Assembly: GCA_032027085.1 (NCBI GenBank)
Contig: JAVSMS010000001.1
Coordinates: 4,007,730-4,071,729 of the forward strand
DNA from: Pseudorhodoplanes sp.
GTDB lineage: Bacteria > Pseudomonadota > Alphaproteobacteria > Rhizobiales > Xanthobacteraceae
Reading direction: 5' to 3'
Length of the DNA stretch: 64,000 nucleotides
How positions within the stretch are numbered: the first letter of the stretch is position 1; each line of letters starts with the position of its first letter. The notes below the pieces were generated by a model. That model ran no database searches, was not told the DNA's origin, and saw nothing but the letters and a program-made list of their open reading frames with translations. Shown here piece by piece: positions 35,574-48,522 of this stretch. The position numbers and the translations under genes were made by a program.

Positions 35574-36074
35574 ATGCACAAAATGCTAGCGATCGCGGCA
35601 TGCGGTTTCGCGCTGGCGGCGTGCTCGTCGTCGGGCGATATGCTGAAAACCGCCACGCCGACGGTGCCTCTACAATTTGAATCTGAACCGGCCGGCGCCG
35701 AGGTGAAGACCTCGGGCGGGCAGACCTGCAAGACACCTTGCGCGCTTGCGGTGCCTGCGGCCGATTTCATGGCGACCTTCTCGCTGACCGGCTATCAGCC
35801 GCAAACCGTCAATGTGAAGATGATGCCACCGGATGATCCGCGCGGCGACAGTGAGACCGCGGCGATCGTGTCAAACCTGCCGCGGTTCGACCCGAGCCCG
35901 GTCTACGCCGAACTTGTGAAGGCGCCGCCGCCGCGGCGGCCCGCAAAGAAACCGAGAGTCGCGCGCCCGGCCGCAGAACCGGCACCACCGGCCAGCGCGC
36001 CAGCCCCGGCGCAACCCGCCCCGCCGCCGCCCGCAACGTCGCCCTGGCCGCCGGCGGCCAATCCGATCCGATAA
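35574..36074 (+). CDS. Proline-rich lipoprotein with PEGA-like domain
   Basis: The 166-residue product has a lipoprotein signal with lipobox LAAC (Cys17) after MHKMLAIAACGFA. The mature part holds a segment FESEPAGAEVKTSGGQTCKTPCALAVPAADFMATFSLTGYQP that resembles a PEGA beta-sandwich repeat, then a tail rich in Pro, Ala and Lys (from about residue 115) that could cross the envelope or bind peptidoglycan. It probably sits on the inner leaflet of the outer membrane. I cannot assign a specific role. The ATG is preceded at some distance by AAGGGACGGA; a second ATG three codons in is also possible. Confidence 0.8.
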   Translation: MHKMLAIAACGFALAACSSSGDMLKTATPTVPLQFESEPAGAEVKTSGGQTCKTPCALAVPAADFMATFSLTGYQPQTVNVKMMPPDDPRGDSETAAIVSNLPRFDPSPVYAELVKAPPPRRPAKKPRVARPAAEPAPPASAPAPAQPAPPPPATSPWPPAANPIR

Positions 36075-36157
36075 TTTGCCGACTTTCAGGATTCTGGCAG
36101 GCGCAGCCTGCTTGACACCCTTCCGACCGATTCCTTAAATCCCCCACCCTTTGGTCG

Positions 36158-36232
36158 GGGCGCGTAGCTCAGCGGGAGAGCACTCCCTTCACACGGGAGG
36201 GGTCACAGGTTCAATCCCTGTCGCGCCCACCA
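36158..36232 (+). tRNA. tRNA-Val (anticodon CAC)
   Basis: A complete cloverleaf can be folded: acceptor GGGCGCG with CGCGCCC, D-arm GCTC/GAGC, anticodon stem CTCCC/GGGAG around loop TTCACAC (anticodon CAC, reading GUG), and T-arm ACAGG/CCTGT with TTCAATC in the loop. Discriminator A and an encoded CCA complete the 75 bases. No other tRNA is adjacent. Confidence 0.97.
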
Positions 36233-36373
36233 TTTCACATCCAGCCTGTTCCGATTTGTCGCGGCCGTATCACTCAGGTGTGACCCAGTGGTCTTGCTGC
36301 GGCGTGAAAATCATGGCTTTAAGTTTTCAAGACTGATTGTCGAAGATGCCGGTTTGAAACGAGAGGATTGAAA

Positions 36374-36970
36374 ATGCTGCGGCGGGATTTTGCTGTCTGT
36401 GCGATGGCCTGTACTGCGTTGATGTTTTCCAGTCTGGCGGCGCAGGCGCAGTTTTTGCCTTTTGAAGTCGACGAGCGCTTCACCGGCGGCGCGCCGCGCG
36501 GAAAAGTCTACAGCATGTTCGGCATGTCGCCGGTTCCGCGCACGATGGTGAGTTTTTCGAGCGGGGAAAAGCCGGGCACCGTCATCATCAACACGAGTGA
36601 GCGCCGACTCTATTACGTTCTCGGCGACGGCCGTGCGATTCGCTACGGCATCGGAGTCGGCCGCGACGGTTTTCGCTGGTCCGGCGTGAAGACGGTCAGC
36701 GCCAAGCGCGAATGGCCGGACTGGACGCCGCCGGCGCAGATGCTGCAGCGCCGGCCTGACTTGCCGCGCCATATGCCGGGCGGGCCGGAAAACCCGCTCG
36801 GCGCGCGCGCGCTGTATCTGGGCTCGACGCTCTATCGCATTCACGGCTCCAACGAGCCGGAGACAATCGGACAGGCGGTGTCGTCCGGCTGTTTCCGCAT
36901 GACCAATGACGACGTGATCGATCTCTACAATCGGGTGCGGCTCGGTGCCAAGGTGGTCGTGCTGCGATAG
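36374..36970 (+). CDS. L,D-transpeptidase (YkuD domain), secreted
   Basis: The 198-residue protein has a signal peptide ending near SSLAAQA (about residue 25) and a YkuD domain: GTVIINTSERRLYYVLGDGRAIRYGIGVGRDGF opens the fold, and the catalytic motif HGSNEPETIGQAVSSGCFRM carries His and Cys. Such enzymes form 3-3 peptidoglycan cross-links or attach proteins to the wall in the periplasm. The ATG follows GAGAGG at good spacing; a TTG two codons earlier is less likely. The family has several copies in most Hyphomicrobiales. Confidence 0.92.
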   Translation: MLRRDFAVCAMACTALMFSSLAAQAQFLPFEVDERFTGGAPRGKVYSMFGMSPVPRTMVSFSSGEKPGTVIINTSERRLYYVLGDGRAIRYGIGVGRDGFRWSGVKTVSAKREWPDWTPPAQMLQRRPDLPRHMPGGPENPLGARALYLGSTLYRIHGSNEPETIGQAVSSGCFRMTNDDVIDLYNRVRLGAKVVVLR

Positions 36971-37004
36971 CCGTCGTTTGGATTGACTGAAAGCGTTTTC
37001 GAGG

Positions 37005-37053
37005 CCGTCGCCCTTCGAGGCTTATGCTTCGCGCAAGCACCTCAGGGTGACGG
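37005..37053. repeat. Short intergenic inverted repeat (CCGTC...GACGG type)
   Basis: CCGTCGCCCTTCGAGG at the left and CCTCAGGGTGACGG at the right form an imperfect hairpin around TTATGCTTCGCGCAAG, which itself pairs (GCTTCGCGCAAGC). This form of repeat is scattered between genes in Rhizobiales and sphingomonads. It lies just after the L,D-transpeptidase gene. Confidence 0.7.
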
Positions 37054-37101
37054 CGATAGTCAACGCGTTTCAATCTGAGGCGTTTCTCAGCGTTGCTGAA
37101 A

Positions 37102-37482
37102 CTAGCGGCGAATGCGATCGCGGCTCAGGCCCTTTGCCGCCAGTTCGTCCAGATAATCCTGCCAATAGACATCGTATTTGCGCCCGATTTCGGCAAAGTA
37201 GTCCCAGGAATAGATTCCTGTCGAGTGCATGTCGTCAAAGACGAGACGCACCGCATAATTCCCGACCGGCTGGATCTCCAGGATCATCACATCGCGCTTG
37301 CCGGGCACGGTCTTGCGTTCGTCCGGCGAATGGCCCTGCACCTCGGCGCTCGGGCTTTTGACCCGCAGATATTCGGCGGCAAGCTCGAAACGCTCGCCAT
37401 TGTCGAAGGCGACGGTGAGGCTCTTGCGGTCTTTGGCCAGCCGCAGCTCGGTGGGCCAGGGTGTGGGGGATTTCTCGGTCAT
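37102..37482 (-). CDS. DUF971 (gamma-butyrobetaine hydroxylase-like N-terminal) protein
   Basis: The 126-residue protein matches the DUF971 pattern: [42 protein letters not shown], then [38 protein letters not shown]. The domain occurs alone in bacteria and at the N-terminus of carnitine-synthesis hydroxylases, and is sometimes fused or linked to Mrp-type iron-sulfur carriers. The stand-alone form has no proven role. The chosen ATG follows GAGG; longer starts overlap the moaA promoter region. It is divergent from moaA. Confidence 0.88.
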   Translation of the reverse strand: MTEKSPTPWPTELRLAKDRKSLTVAFDNGERFELAAEYLRVKSPSAEVQGHSPDERKTVPGKRDVMILEIQPVGNYAVRLVFDDMHSTGIYSWDYFAEIGRKYDVYWQDYLDELAAKGLSRDRIRR

Positions 37483-37603
37483 GATCCTCACATATCGTTC
37501 GGCCGGTTCAAAAGCCACTTCGTTGAGCCAGCTCAAAGCCTCTTCAAGAACGGGTTTTACCTGCGCCGCCAAACCCCTATATTGGCGATCTCAGGTGCCA
37601 GGC

Positions 37604-38641
37604 ATGACCATACGTCCCAACGATCTCACCCCCTCCACCACGCGCCCTGCCCTCATCGACCCGTTCGCGCGAGCCATCACCTATCTGCGGGTCTCGGTCA
37701 CCGACCGCTGCGATTTCCGCTGCTTTTACTGCATGTCCGAGCACATGTCGTTTCTGCCGAAGGCGGAATTGCTGTCGCTGGAAGAGCTCGACCGCGTCTG
37801 CAGCGCCTTCGTCGCGCGCGGCGTGCGCAAGCTGCGGCTGACCGGCGGCGAGCCGCTGGTGCGGCGCGGCATCATGACGCTGTTTGCCTCGCTGGCGCGC
37901 CACCTCGAGAGCGGCGCCCTCGACGAACTGACGCTGACCACCAACGGGTCGCAGCTCGCCAAATATGCGTCCGAACTCAAAAGCTATGGCGTGCAACGCA
38001 TCAACGTATCGGTGGATACGCTCGACCCGGACAAGTTCCGGACCATCACCCGCTGGGGGGAGCTCGACAAGGTGCTGCGCGGGATCGACGCTGCACTGGC
38101 GGCGGGCCTGAAGATCAAGATCAACGCCGTCGCGCTCAAGGACGTGAATGAAGACGAGATTCCGGCGCTGCTGGAATGGGCGCATGGGCGCGGCATGGAC
38201 CTCACCCTGATCGAGGTGATGCCGCTCGGCGAAGTCGATGGAGACCGGCTCGACCAATACCTCCCGCTGTCGATGGTGCGCGCCCGCCTGGCCGAGCGGT
38301 ATTCGCTGCAGGAGATCGACTACAGAACCGGCGGGCCTGCGCGCTATATGCAAGTCGCCGAAACCGGCGGGCGGCTCGGCTTCATCACGCCGATGACACA
38401 TAATTTCTGCGAGAGCTGCAATCGCGTGCGGCTGACCTGCACCGGAACGCTTTTCATGTGCCTGGGGCAGGAAGACGCGGCCGATTTGCGCGGGCCGTTG
38501 CGGACCTCCGAGGCCGACGATCTGCTGCATGCCGCAATCGATGCGGCGATCTCCCGCAAGCCCAAGGGTCATGATTTCGTGATCGACCGCCGCCATAAAC
38601 GGCCGGCCTTGCCCCGGCACATGAGTGTCACCGGCGGCTAG
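37604..38641 (+). CDS. moaA: GTP 3',8-cyclase (molybdenum cofactor synthesis)
   Basis: MoaA is the radical SAM enzyme that rearranges GTP in the first step of molybdenum cofactor synthesis. The 345-residue protein has the SAM-cluster motif CDFRCFYC near residues 37-44, [15 protein letters not shown], and the C-terminal cluster cysteines in [20 protein letters not shown]. The start [13 protein letters not shown] has a typical 20-residue lead before [10 protein letters not shown]. No other moa genes are next to it. An in-frame open stretch upstream overlaps DUF971 and is not coding. Confidence 0.96.
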   Translation: MTIRPNDLTPSTTRPALIDPFARAITYLRVSVTDRCDFRCFYCMSEHMSFLPKAELLSLEELDRVCSAFVARGVRKLRLTGGEPLVRRGIMTLFASLARHLESGALDELTLTTNGSQLAKYASELKSYGVQRINVSVDTLDPDKFRTITRWGELDKVLRGIDAALAAGLKIKINAVALKDVNEDEIPALLEWAHGRGMDLTLIEVMPLGEVDGDRLDQYLPLSMVRARLAERYSLQEIDYRTGGPARYMQVAETGGRLGFITPMTHNFCESCNRVRLTCTGTLFMCLGQEDAADLRGPLRTSEADDLLHAAIDAAISRKPKGHDFVIDRRHKRPALPRHMSVTGG

Positions 38642-38798
38642 GCTCACCCCTACGACCTAAGTTTTCGTTGACGCCCGGCGCAGGGTCTGAATTAAGCTTG
38701 GGCGGGCGCGTCCGAGGGGGAAGCGGACGCCCGTCACCAAGAAAAGCACGGCCACACGCGCTCTCAGAAAAAGCGGGCAGACAGAGGGACGCCTCACA

Positions 38799-39389
38799 GT
38801 GCAAATGCTTCTTGCGCTTAGCCGCGCCATCGATGCCGTCAACTCGCGCCTCGGGCGATGGCTCTCCTGGCTCGTCCTTGTCGTCGTCCTGGTTTCGGCC
38901 ACCAATGCGACGGTGCGCAAGGTGTTCGACACCTCATCGAATGCCTGGCTCGAATTGCAGTGGATCCTGTTTGGCGTGATCTTCCTTCTATGCTCGCCAT
39001 GGACGCTGCTGTCGAACGAGCATATCCGCATCGACATCGTGAACAGCATGTTTCCGAAGAAGGTGCGCGACATCATCGACGTCGTCGGCCACGCGCTGTT
39101 CCTGCTGCCGCTCACCGTCGTGATGATCATCACCTCCTGGCCGTTCTTCACGCGGTCCTACGCGGTCAACGAGCAATCGCTGAATGCCGGCGGTCTGCCG
39201 CAATGGCCGGCCAAATCGCTGATCGTGATCGGCTTCACGCTGTTGTTCTTCCAGGGCATTTCCGAACTGATCAAACGTGTCGCGGTGATGCGCGGCCTTA
39301 TTCCCGATCCCTACGCTTATGTTCATCATGCGGCCGAAGCAGAGGCGGAGCGGATCGCGGCTGAAATCAAGTCCGCGCGCGAACAGTGA
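38799..39389 (+). CDS. TRAP transporter small permease (DctQ-like)
   Basis: The 196-residue protein has four predicted helices and the DctQ pattern ATNATVRKVF, LELQWILFGVIFLLCSPWTLLSNEHIRIDIV, and SLIVIGFTLLFFQGISELIKRV near the end. It pairs with the large permease to form a sodium-driven importer of an organic acid. The start is GTG with GAGGGAC ahead of it; an ATG two codons later is possible. The large permease gene begins 15 bp after its stop. The longer DctQ with WPFFTRSYAVNEQS suggests the family that transports mannitol/chloroaromatic-type or other bulky acids. Confidence 0.9.
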   Translation: MQMLLALSRAIDAVNSRLGRWLSWLVLVVVLVSATNATVRKVFDTSSNAWLELQWILFGVIFLLCSPWTLLSNEHIRIDIVNSMFPKKVRDIIDVVGHALFLLPLTVVMIITSWPFFTRSYAVNEQSLNAGGLPQWPAKSLIVIGFTLLFFQGISELIKRVAVMRGLIPDPYAYVHHAAEAEAERIAAEIKSAREQ

Positions 39390-39404
39390 ACGGGTGAGCC
39401 CAAG

Positions 39405-41057
<1,653 letters not shown>

Positions 41058-41061
41058 CGGC

Positions 41062-41092
41062 AAAAAAACCCCGGAGCAGGCTCCGGGGTTTT
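41062..41092. terminator. Bidirectional terminator between TRAP permease and binding-protein genes
   Basis: CCCCGGAGC-AG-GCTCCGGGG forms a 9-bp GC stem flanked by AAAA on the left and TTTT on the right, so it works for both convergent genes. Confidence 0.9.
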
Positions 41093-41111
41093 CAATTGGC
41101 ATCGGCAGACG

Positions 41112-43594
<2,483 letters not shown>

Positions 43595-43697
43595 TCAATG
43601 AGGCCGCGTCAATGCGAAAAAGGGCGCACCTCCGGCGGGCGACCGATCGCCGATCGGACCGCCCACTCGTCGACTGCCCACTTGGTCCCGACCGGTC

Positions 43698-44090
43698 CTA
43701 TTCGAGACAGCCAGCTTGGCGCCAGAGGCAGCAGCGAGTAGCTCGGACACCCGCACTTTCGCCGGCGTCCGGCCGCCCGATGCCGGGAAAGGCCTGCGCC
43801 GTCAGCGCCAGCGCCCTGTTCACAGTCTTCTCCTTTTGCGCGTCCAGCTTGCGCAGCCAGGGCAAAATGTCCTTGGCCTGACTGCGCGCGGCGATCGCGA
43901 AACCCAATCCATCAAGATATGGCTAAAGGCTCTGGTCCTTCTGAATGACGGCATATTGGGCCGCCGCGGGCGTTCCGCTGGCTGCTTTGATCGATGCGCT
44001 AAAGCGTGCCAAGCGACTGAAAACGTTTTGCCCATCATCCTGAAAGTCTGACTGACTCAAAATGCAGCCGATGAAATCAGGCCTTCGCAA
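43698..44090 (-). pseudogene. Decayed gene of unknown family
   Basis: One minus-strand frame is open across this stretch except for a single TAG at 43923-43925. Before the stop it reads DDGQNVFSRLARFSASIKAA...AAQYAVIQKDQSL and after it PYLDGLGFAIAARSQAKDILPWLRKLDAQKEKTV, which looks like normal protein with helical composition. The upstream end runs into a palindromic repeat and no proper start is visible. I do not recognise the family. A lost gene truncated by a nonsense change is the simplest reading; a chance open frame in GC-rich DNA is possible. Confidence 0.35.
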
Positions 44091-44095
44091 TTGAG

Positions 44096-44185
44096 CGTCA
44101 TGCCCGCGCTTGTCGCGGGCATCCACGTCTTAGTGTCATTGCCGCAAGAAAGACGTGGATAGCCGGGACAAGCCCGGCCATGACG
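44096..44185. repeat. RPE-like intergenic palindromic repeat, copy 2
   Basis: It begins CGTCATGCCCGCGCTTGTCGC and ends GGGACAAGCCCGGCCATGACG, with inner arms CCACGTCTT and AAGACGTGG. The whole element can fold into one long hairpin. It matches the element near 4.1 kb in ends and inner arms, and lies against the stop of the membrane-protein gene. Confidence 0.85.
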
Positions 44186-44189
44186 AAAA

Positions 44190-44771
44190 CTAAAGCCCCG
44201 CGCCGAACCGCGCCATCACCACCATGATCGCGACCTGCATCACGCCCTGAAAGGCGACGATGCGGACATAGGTTTTCATCCAGCGCCCGATTTTCTCGCC
44301 GTCCGGCTTCGGTTTCTGCATTTCCAGAAACACACGGATGTTCGTGGGTGTGAGAATGCCGAGCCCCTGCACGGTCAGGATGGTGACGATCACAAGCGCA
44401 GCGGCGACCCAATAGAATTCCGGATAGCCGAGATCGAGATACCCCATGCGCTGGGCCAGAAACCAGCCGGCGGTGCCGGTGATGATGGCAAGCGTGGGCA
44501 TGAGAATCATGATGCGCGGAACGAGCGCGGAAGTGATCAAACGTCGCGTGTCGAACGGCAGCCGCCGCATGATTGGTCCCAGCACGAAGCCGAGAAACAA
44601 ATCGATGCCGGTCCATAGCACGCCGGCCATGACATGCACGAAATTGAGAAACCAGATATTGTCGATTGCAATCGCCGCGAACATGGCGGCGAAGGCGGCG
44701 ATTGCTGCGATCACATAGGCAGGGCGGATGGAGACAGCCGGCGCAGGCTGCGGCAGAACGCTGTCGCTCAT
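44190..44771 (-). CDS. Integral membrane protein, DUF2269/CopD-like
   Basis: The 193-residue protein has four or five predicted helices. The first pair contains NFVHVMAGVLWTGIDLFLGFVLGPIMRRL, whose H-x-x-A-G-x-x-W-x-G pattern recalls CopD and DUF2269-type membrane proteins in which the histidine can bind haem or metal. The later PTNIRVFLEMQKPKPDGEKIGRWMKTY region is cytoplasmic and basic. It starts 6 bp after the mrp stop and is probably in the same operon. No function can be named. Confidence 0.7.
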   Translation of the reverse strand: MSDSVLPQPAPAVSIRPAYVIAAIAAFAAMFAAIAIDNIWFLNFVHVMAGVLWTGIDLFLGFVLGPIMRRLPFDTRRLITSALVPRIMILMPTLAIITGTAGWFLAQRMGYLDLGYPEFYWVAAALVIVTILTVQGLGILTPTNIRVFLEMQKPKPDGEKIGRWMKTYVRIVAFQGVMQVAIMVVMARFGAGL

Positions 44772-44777
44772 GCGCCC

Positions 44778-45899
44778 CTATGCCTCGATCACGATCTTCG
44801 GCGCCGCGCGGCTGGGCCCGGCCAGCGCGTTGCGGATATTCTCGGCGATACCGCGATAGATTTTGGCATGCGCGCTGTCGGGCTGCGTGGCGACGATCGG
44901 CAAGCCGGAGTCGGAGGTTTCGCGGATCGACATATCGAGCGGCACCTCGCCGAGGAACGGCACCTTGAGGCGCTCGGCTTCATGGCGCGCGCCGCCATGT
45001 CCGAAGATGTCGGAACGCGTGCCGCAACTCGGGCACAGGAAATAGCTCATATTTTCGACCACGCCGAGGATCGGAACGTTGACGCGCTGGAACATGGCGA
45101 TGCCGCGCCGCGCGTCGATCAGCGCCAAATCCTGCGGGGTCGAGACGATGACGGCGCCGGCGAGCGGCACCTGTTGCGCCATGGTGAGTTGCGCGTCGCC
45201 GGTGCCGGGCGGCATGTCCACGACCATCACGTCGAGTTCACCCCAGGCCACTTCGCGCAGCATCTGCGTCAGCGCCGACATTACCATCGGGCCGCGCCAG
45301 ATCATCGGCGTCTCTTCCTCGATCAGGAAGCCGATCGACATGACGGTCAGGCCGTAACGCTCGATCGGCTTCAGCTGATTGCCCCCAATGGTCTGCGGCT
45401 TTTCCCGGATCGCGAGCAGCTTGGGCAGCGACGGGCCATAGATGTCGGCATCCAGCACGCCCACCTTCAAGCCAACGTCGCGCAGGCCGAGCGCCAGATT
45501 GATCGCGGTGGTGGATTTTCCGACCCCGCCTTTGCCCGAGGCGACAGCGATGATGGATTTGACGCCGGGCACCCCGGACGGGCCCGCCGGGGCATGGCCA
45601 TGCGGACGAGGTCCGCCTGGTGCAGATGCCTGCCGTGCCCCAGGGCCGCTGGCCGCCCGCTCGGCGGTCAGCGCGATCATGGCCGAGGTCACGCCGGGAA
45701 CAGAGCGGACCGCGTCCTCGACCTGCTTGCGCACCGGCTCCCACGCCTTGACGGCGGCGGCATCGACGCTGAGTGAGAAAAATACCTTGCCATCACTGAC
45801 TACGATATCCGACAGCGCTCCGGTTTCGGTGACCTTGCGCCCGTCCGGCGCGGCTACCGCCGCGAGACGATCGAGAATCTGTTGTTTGGTGGGCGCCAT
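44778..45899 (-). CDS. mrp: Iron-sulfur cluster carrier ATPase (Mrp/ApbC/NBP35)
   Basis: The protein (373 residues from the chosen ATG) combines an N-terminal DUF59/MIP18-like domain (residues about 1-90) with a ParA/MinD-type ATPase after a Pro/Gly/Ala-rich linker. Visible are the deviant Walker A SGKGGVGKS, a PPGTGDAQL switch, and the CxxC cluster-bridging pair in FLCPSCGTRS. It carries an iron-sulfur cluster to apoproteins as a dimer. An ATG nine codons upstream is possible, but the chosen one has GGAG at ideal spacing. It is divergent from the hydroxyacid dehydrogenase gene. Confidence 0.95.
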   Translation of the reverse strand: MAPTKQQILDRLAAVAAPDGRKVTETGALSDIVVSDGKVFFSLSVDAAAVKAWEPVRKQVEDAVRSVPGVTSAMIALTAERAASGPGARQASAPGGPRPHGHAPAGPSGVPGVKSIIAVASGKGGVGKSTTAINLALGLRDVGLKVGVLDADIYGPSLPKLLAIREKPQTIGGNQLKPIERYGLTVMSIGFLIEEETPMIWRGPMVMSALTQMLREVAWGELDVMVVDMPPGTGDAQLTMAQQVPLAGAVIVSTPQDLALIDARRGIAMFQRVNVPILGVVENMSYFLCPSCGTRSDIFGHGGARHEAERLKVPFLGEVPLDMSIRETSDSGLPIVATQPDSAHAKIYRGIAENIRNALAGPSRAAPKIVIEA

Positions 45900-46009
45900 T
45901 GGCACGTCTCCGGCTTGATTTGACATTGTCTAGATAGCGGGTTGACGGGCGCGCACAAGCCGTCACATTGCGCGCAATCAAACAAGAGCGACGGTCCAAG
46001 GAGGAAATA

Positions 46010-46879
46010 ATGGCGAAGGTTGCGTTTCTCGGGCTCGGGGTCATGGGCTATCCGATGGCGGGCCATCTGAAGACCAAAGGCGGCCACGAGGTCACGGTCT
46101 ACAACCGCACCAGCGCCAAGGCCGACGCATGGGTGGCTAAATTCGGCGGCCAGAGCGCCAAGACCCCCAAACAGGCAGCGGAGGGGCAGGATTTCGTCAT
46201 GTGCTGCGTCGGCAATGACGACGATCTGCGGCAGGTGACGCTGGGGCCGGACGGTGCCTTTGCCGGCATGAAGAAAGGCGCGATCTTTGTCGATCACACC
46301 ACCGCCTCCGCCGAGATCGCACGCGAATTGTATGACGCGGCGAAGAAAGGCGGCTTCGATGTCGTCGATGCGCCCGTTTCCGGCGGTCAGGCCGGTGCCG
46401 AGAACGGCGTACTGACGGTCATGTGCGGGGGCGACGGCGAGCCTTTCGCGCGCGCCGAGAAGGTGATCGCCGCTTATGCCCGCGCCTGCAACCTGATGGG
46501 ATCGCCCGGCTCCGGCCAGCTTGCAAAAATGGTCAACCAGATCTGCATCGCCGGTCTGGTGCAGGGACTGTCGGAAGGTCTCCACTTCGCCAAGAAATCC
46601 GGCCTCGATATCGAAAAACTGATCGCCACCATTTCCAAAGGCGCGGCACAGTCCTGGCAGATGGAAAACCGCTACAAGACCATGACCGAAGGCAAGTTTG
46701 ATTTCGGCTTCGCCGTCGACTGGATGCGCAAGGATCTCGGCATCTGCCTCGCGGAAGCGCGCCGCAACGGGGCGCATCTGCCGGTCACTGCGCTGGTCGA
46801 CCAGTTCTATTCCGAAGTGCAGAAGATGGGCGGCAAGCGCTGGGACACGTCAAGCCTGATCGCACGACTCGAGCGCTGA
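46010..46879 (+). CDS. NAD(P)-dependent beta-hydroxyacid dehydrogenase (HIBADH family)
   Basis: The 289-residue protein has the Rossmann start VAFLGLGVMGYPMAGHL, the substrate motif DAPVSGGQAGAENGVLTVM and the catalytic lysine in GSGQLAKMVNQI. These are the signatures of 3-hydroxyisobutyrate, tartronate-semialdehyde and related dehydrogenases; the exact substrate cannot be fixed. A perfect AAGGAGG ribosome binding site precedes the ATG. Its TGA abuts the stop of the convergent caspase-like gene with no base between. Confidence 0.9.
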   Translation: MAKVAFLGLGVMGYPMAGHLKTKGGHEVTVYNRTSAKADAWVAKFGGQSAKTPKQAAEGQDFVMCCVGNDDDLRQVTLGPDGAFAGMKKGAIFVDHTTASAEIARELYDAAKKGGFDVVDAPVSGGQAGAENGVLTVMCGGDGEPFARAEKVIAAYARACNLMGSPGSGQLAKMVNQICIAGLVQGLSEGLHFAKKSGLDIEKLIATISKGAAQSWQMENRYKTMTEGKFDFGFAVDWMRKDLGICLAEARRNGAHLPVTALVDQFYSEVQKMGGKRWDTSSLIARLER

Positions 46880-48382
46880 TCAGCGGAATTGCCGGCACGG
46901 CGCGCCAGGAGGACATGACGTGGGCGGCCGCTGATTGATTGCCGGCGGACGCCTATTCGGAGGATAATGCGTCACCGGCGGCCGCGGCCGGCCTGGGCCG
47001 GTGACAATGCCGATCGACGAACCGGGCCCTGTCACGCGCGGCGGCGGACGCCGGATGATGACGTCCTCCTCATCCTCGATCACCGGCGGCCGCGATCCGC
47101 GCGGCGGGCGCGTTGGCCGCTGCGGCTTGACCGGTTCGGCGCGTTTCGCCGGAACGGGACATGAGCACGCTGCGGGCGCAGCCGGCAGACTCGCAGGAAC
47201 GACAGCCGGCGTCGCTGTGTTGCCCATTCCGGGAAAGCCGCGGGCGAGATTCGCCGATTGCGCGCGGTCTCTGGCGCGGTCGCGCATCTTGCGCGCGGTT
47301 GGCGCCAAATCGCTATCCGGATAGCGTGCAAGGAAGGCGTCATAAGCGGTCACGGTGTTGACCGTCACAGCCGTGTACCAGGCCATCATTTCGCGGCGGC
47401 GCTCCAGCAATCCGCGCACGCGCGGCGCGAACGCCGTCTTCGCATGCAGCGACAGGAATTCCTCATAAGCGTCGGCGTCATCTTCCAGGATGACAAATTC
47501 AAACGCCTCCTGCGGCGAACGCCCCTGCAATTGCTTGCGCCAGAATCCCGCCGGCTTGCCGGCGCTTGCAGCGGCGCCGATCGCTTTCGGCAGCGTTGCC
47601 GCACCCGAGGCGACCGTTGCGCTCGGCGATCCGAAAAATGCGAAATCGGAGGTCAGCGAAGAACTCTCCCACGGCGTCTGGCGGCCTTCTGTCGCGTTAT
47701 GCACGTTGAGCCGAATGCGTTTCAGCGCCTGCTCGATGGGCAGATTGGGTTCTTTCGCGACGTCGACCAAAGCCGCGGTGAACGGAGAATTGTCGCCGGC
47801 GCCATCCAGCGCCTCCATGCCCGGCGCTGTCGCATAGGAGACGATCGAGCCGGTCGGCGCATCGACGATCGCGAGCCCCCTGCCCGTCGTCTTGCTGATC
47901 GACGAGAACGGGTTGTTACGGCATGAATCCAGAATGACGATGCGCGTGCGGCTGGGCGTGGAGGCCAGCGCAGCCATCACGTCGGCGAGGCGTACCGCTT
48001 CAATTGCAACATCGGCTTCACGTTCAATCTTCGCATCGACCGGTACGAGATAATTCTCGCCTTCGATCTGCAGGCCGTGACCGGCAAAATAAACCAGCGC
48101 AACCGTATCGGGCCCCTTCAACGCGACATTGGCCGCGAAATCGCGCAGCGCCCGCCGCATGTCCGCTTGCGACAGATCGGGCGCATCCACCAGCTCGAAA
48201 CCTGCCGCCCGCAACATTACGCCCATGACCCTGGCGTCGTTCGCCGGATTGGGCAAAGCCGTGACGGTCTTGTAAGCGGAATTTCCGATCACCAGCGCCA
48301 GGCGGGATTCGGCGGTGGCGGGATTGATCCAAAGCAAAAGGCCGATCAATCCAAGAAGCATTCCAAGAGGGTTGAGCCACAT
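46880..48382 (-). CDS. Secreted caspase-like peptidase (C14 family), copy 1
   Basis: The 500-residue protein has a signal peptide or N-terminal anchor (MWLNPLGMLLGLIGLLLWINPATA) and a caspase p20-like domain. The catalytic dyad is His102 in YFAGHGLQ and Cys154 in LDSCRNNPF; ESRLALVIGNSAY and LPNPANDAR are the other family blocks. After about residue 290 comes a helical module with YEEFLSLH and AYDAFLARYPDSDLAPTA, then a Pro/Arg-rich tail ending CPPGAPCRQFR. Bacterial metacaspase-like proteins cleave after basic residues or act in stress response; the target is unknown. The ATG follows GAGGAG. It lies 140 bp after a paralogue. Confidence 0.9.
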   Translation of the reverse strand: MWLNPLGMLLGLIGLLLWINPATAESRLALVIGNSAYKTVTALPNPANDARVMGVMLRAAGFELVDAPDLSQADMRRALRDFAANVALKGPDTVALVYFAGHGLQIEGENYLVPVDAKIEREADVAIEAVRLADVMAALASTPSRTRIVILDSCRNNPFSSISKTTGRGLAIVDAPTGSIVSYATAPGMEALDGAGDNSPFTAALVDVAKEPNLPIEQALKRIRLNVHNATEGRQTPWESSSLTSDFAFFGSPSATVASGAATLPKAIGAAASAGKPAGFWRKQLQGRSPQEAFEFVILEDDADAYEEFLSLHAKTAFAPRVRGLLERRREMMAWYTAVTVNTVTAYDAFLARYPDSDLAPTARKMRDRARDRAQSANLARGFPGMGNTATPAVVPASLPAAPAACSCPVPAKRAEPVKPQRPTRPPRGSRPPVIEDEEDVIIRRPPPRVTGPGSSIGIVTGPGRPRPPVTHYPPNRRPPAINQRPPTSCPPGAPCRQFR

Positions 48383-48522
48383 CGGACCACTCCTCTGCCC
48401 ATGACATTCGCTTTGCACTTTGCTCTTCGCCTGCTTTTCACAGCCTACGCCCGCGGCTGGAGCGTCAGAATTCACTTTTCGGTGGCGAGGAGCGCCGCAC
48501 GTCCGCGCGCCGCTCCGATTGC

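Noticed and set aside
43716-44051. A 111-codon plus-strand open frame in the gap after the TRAP binding protein
   Set aside because: No ribosome binding site, no domain and irregular composition. The minus-strand frame across the same bases looks more protein-like, though it is broken.
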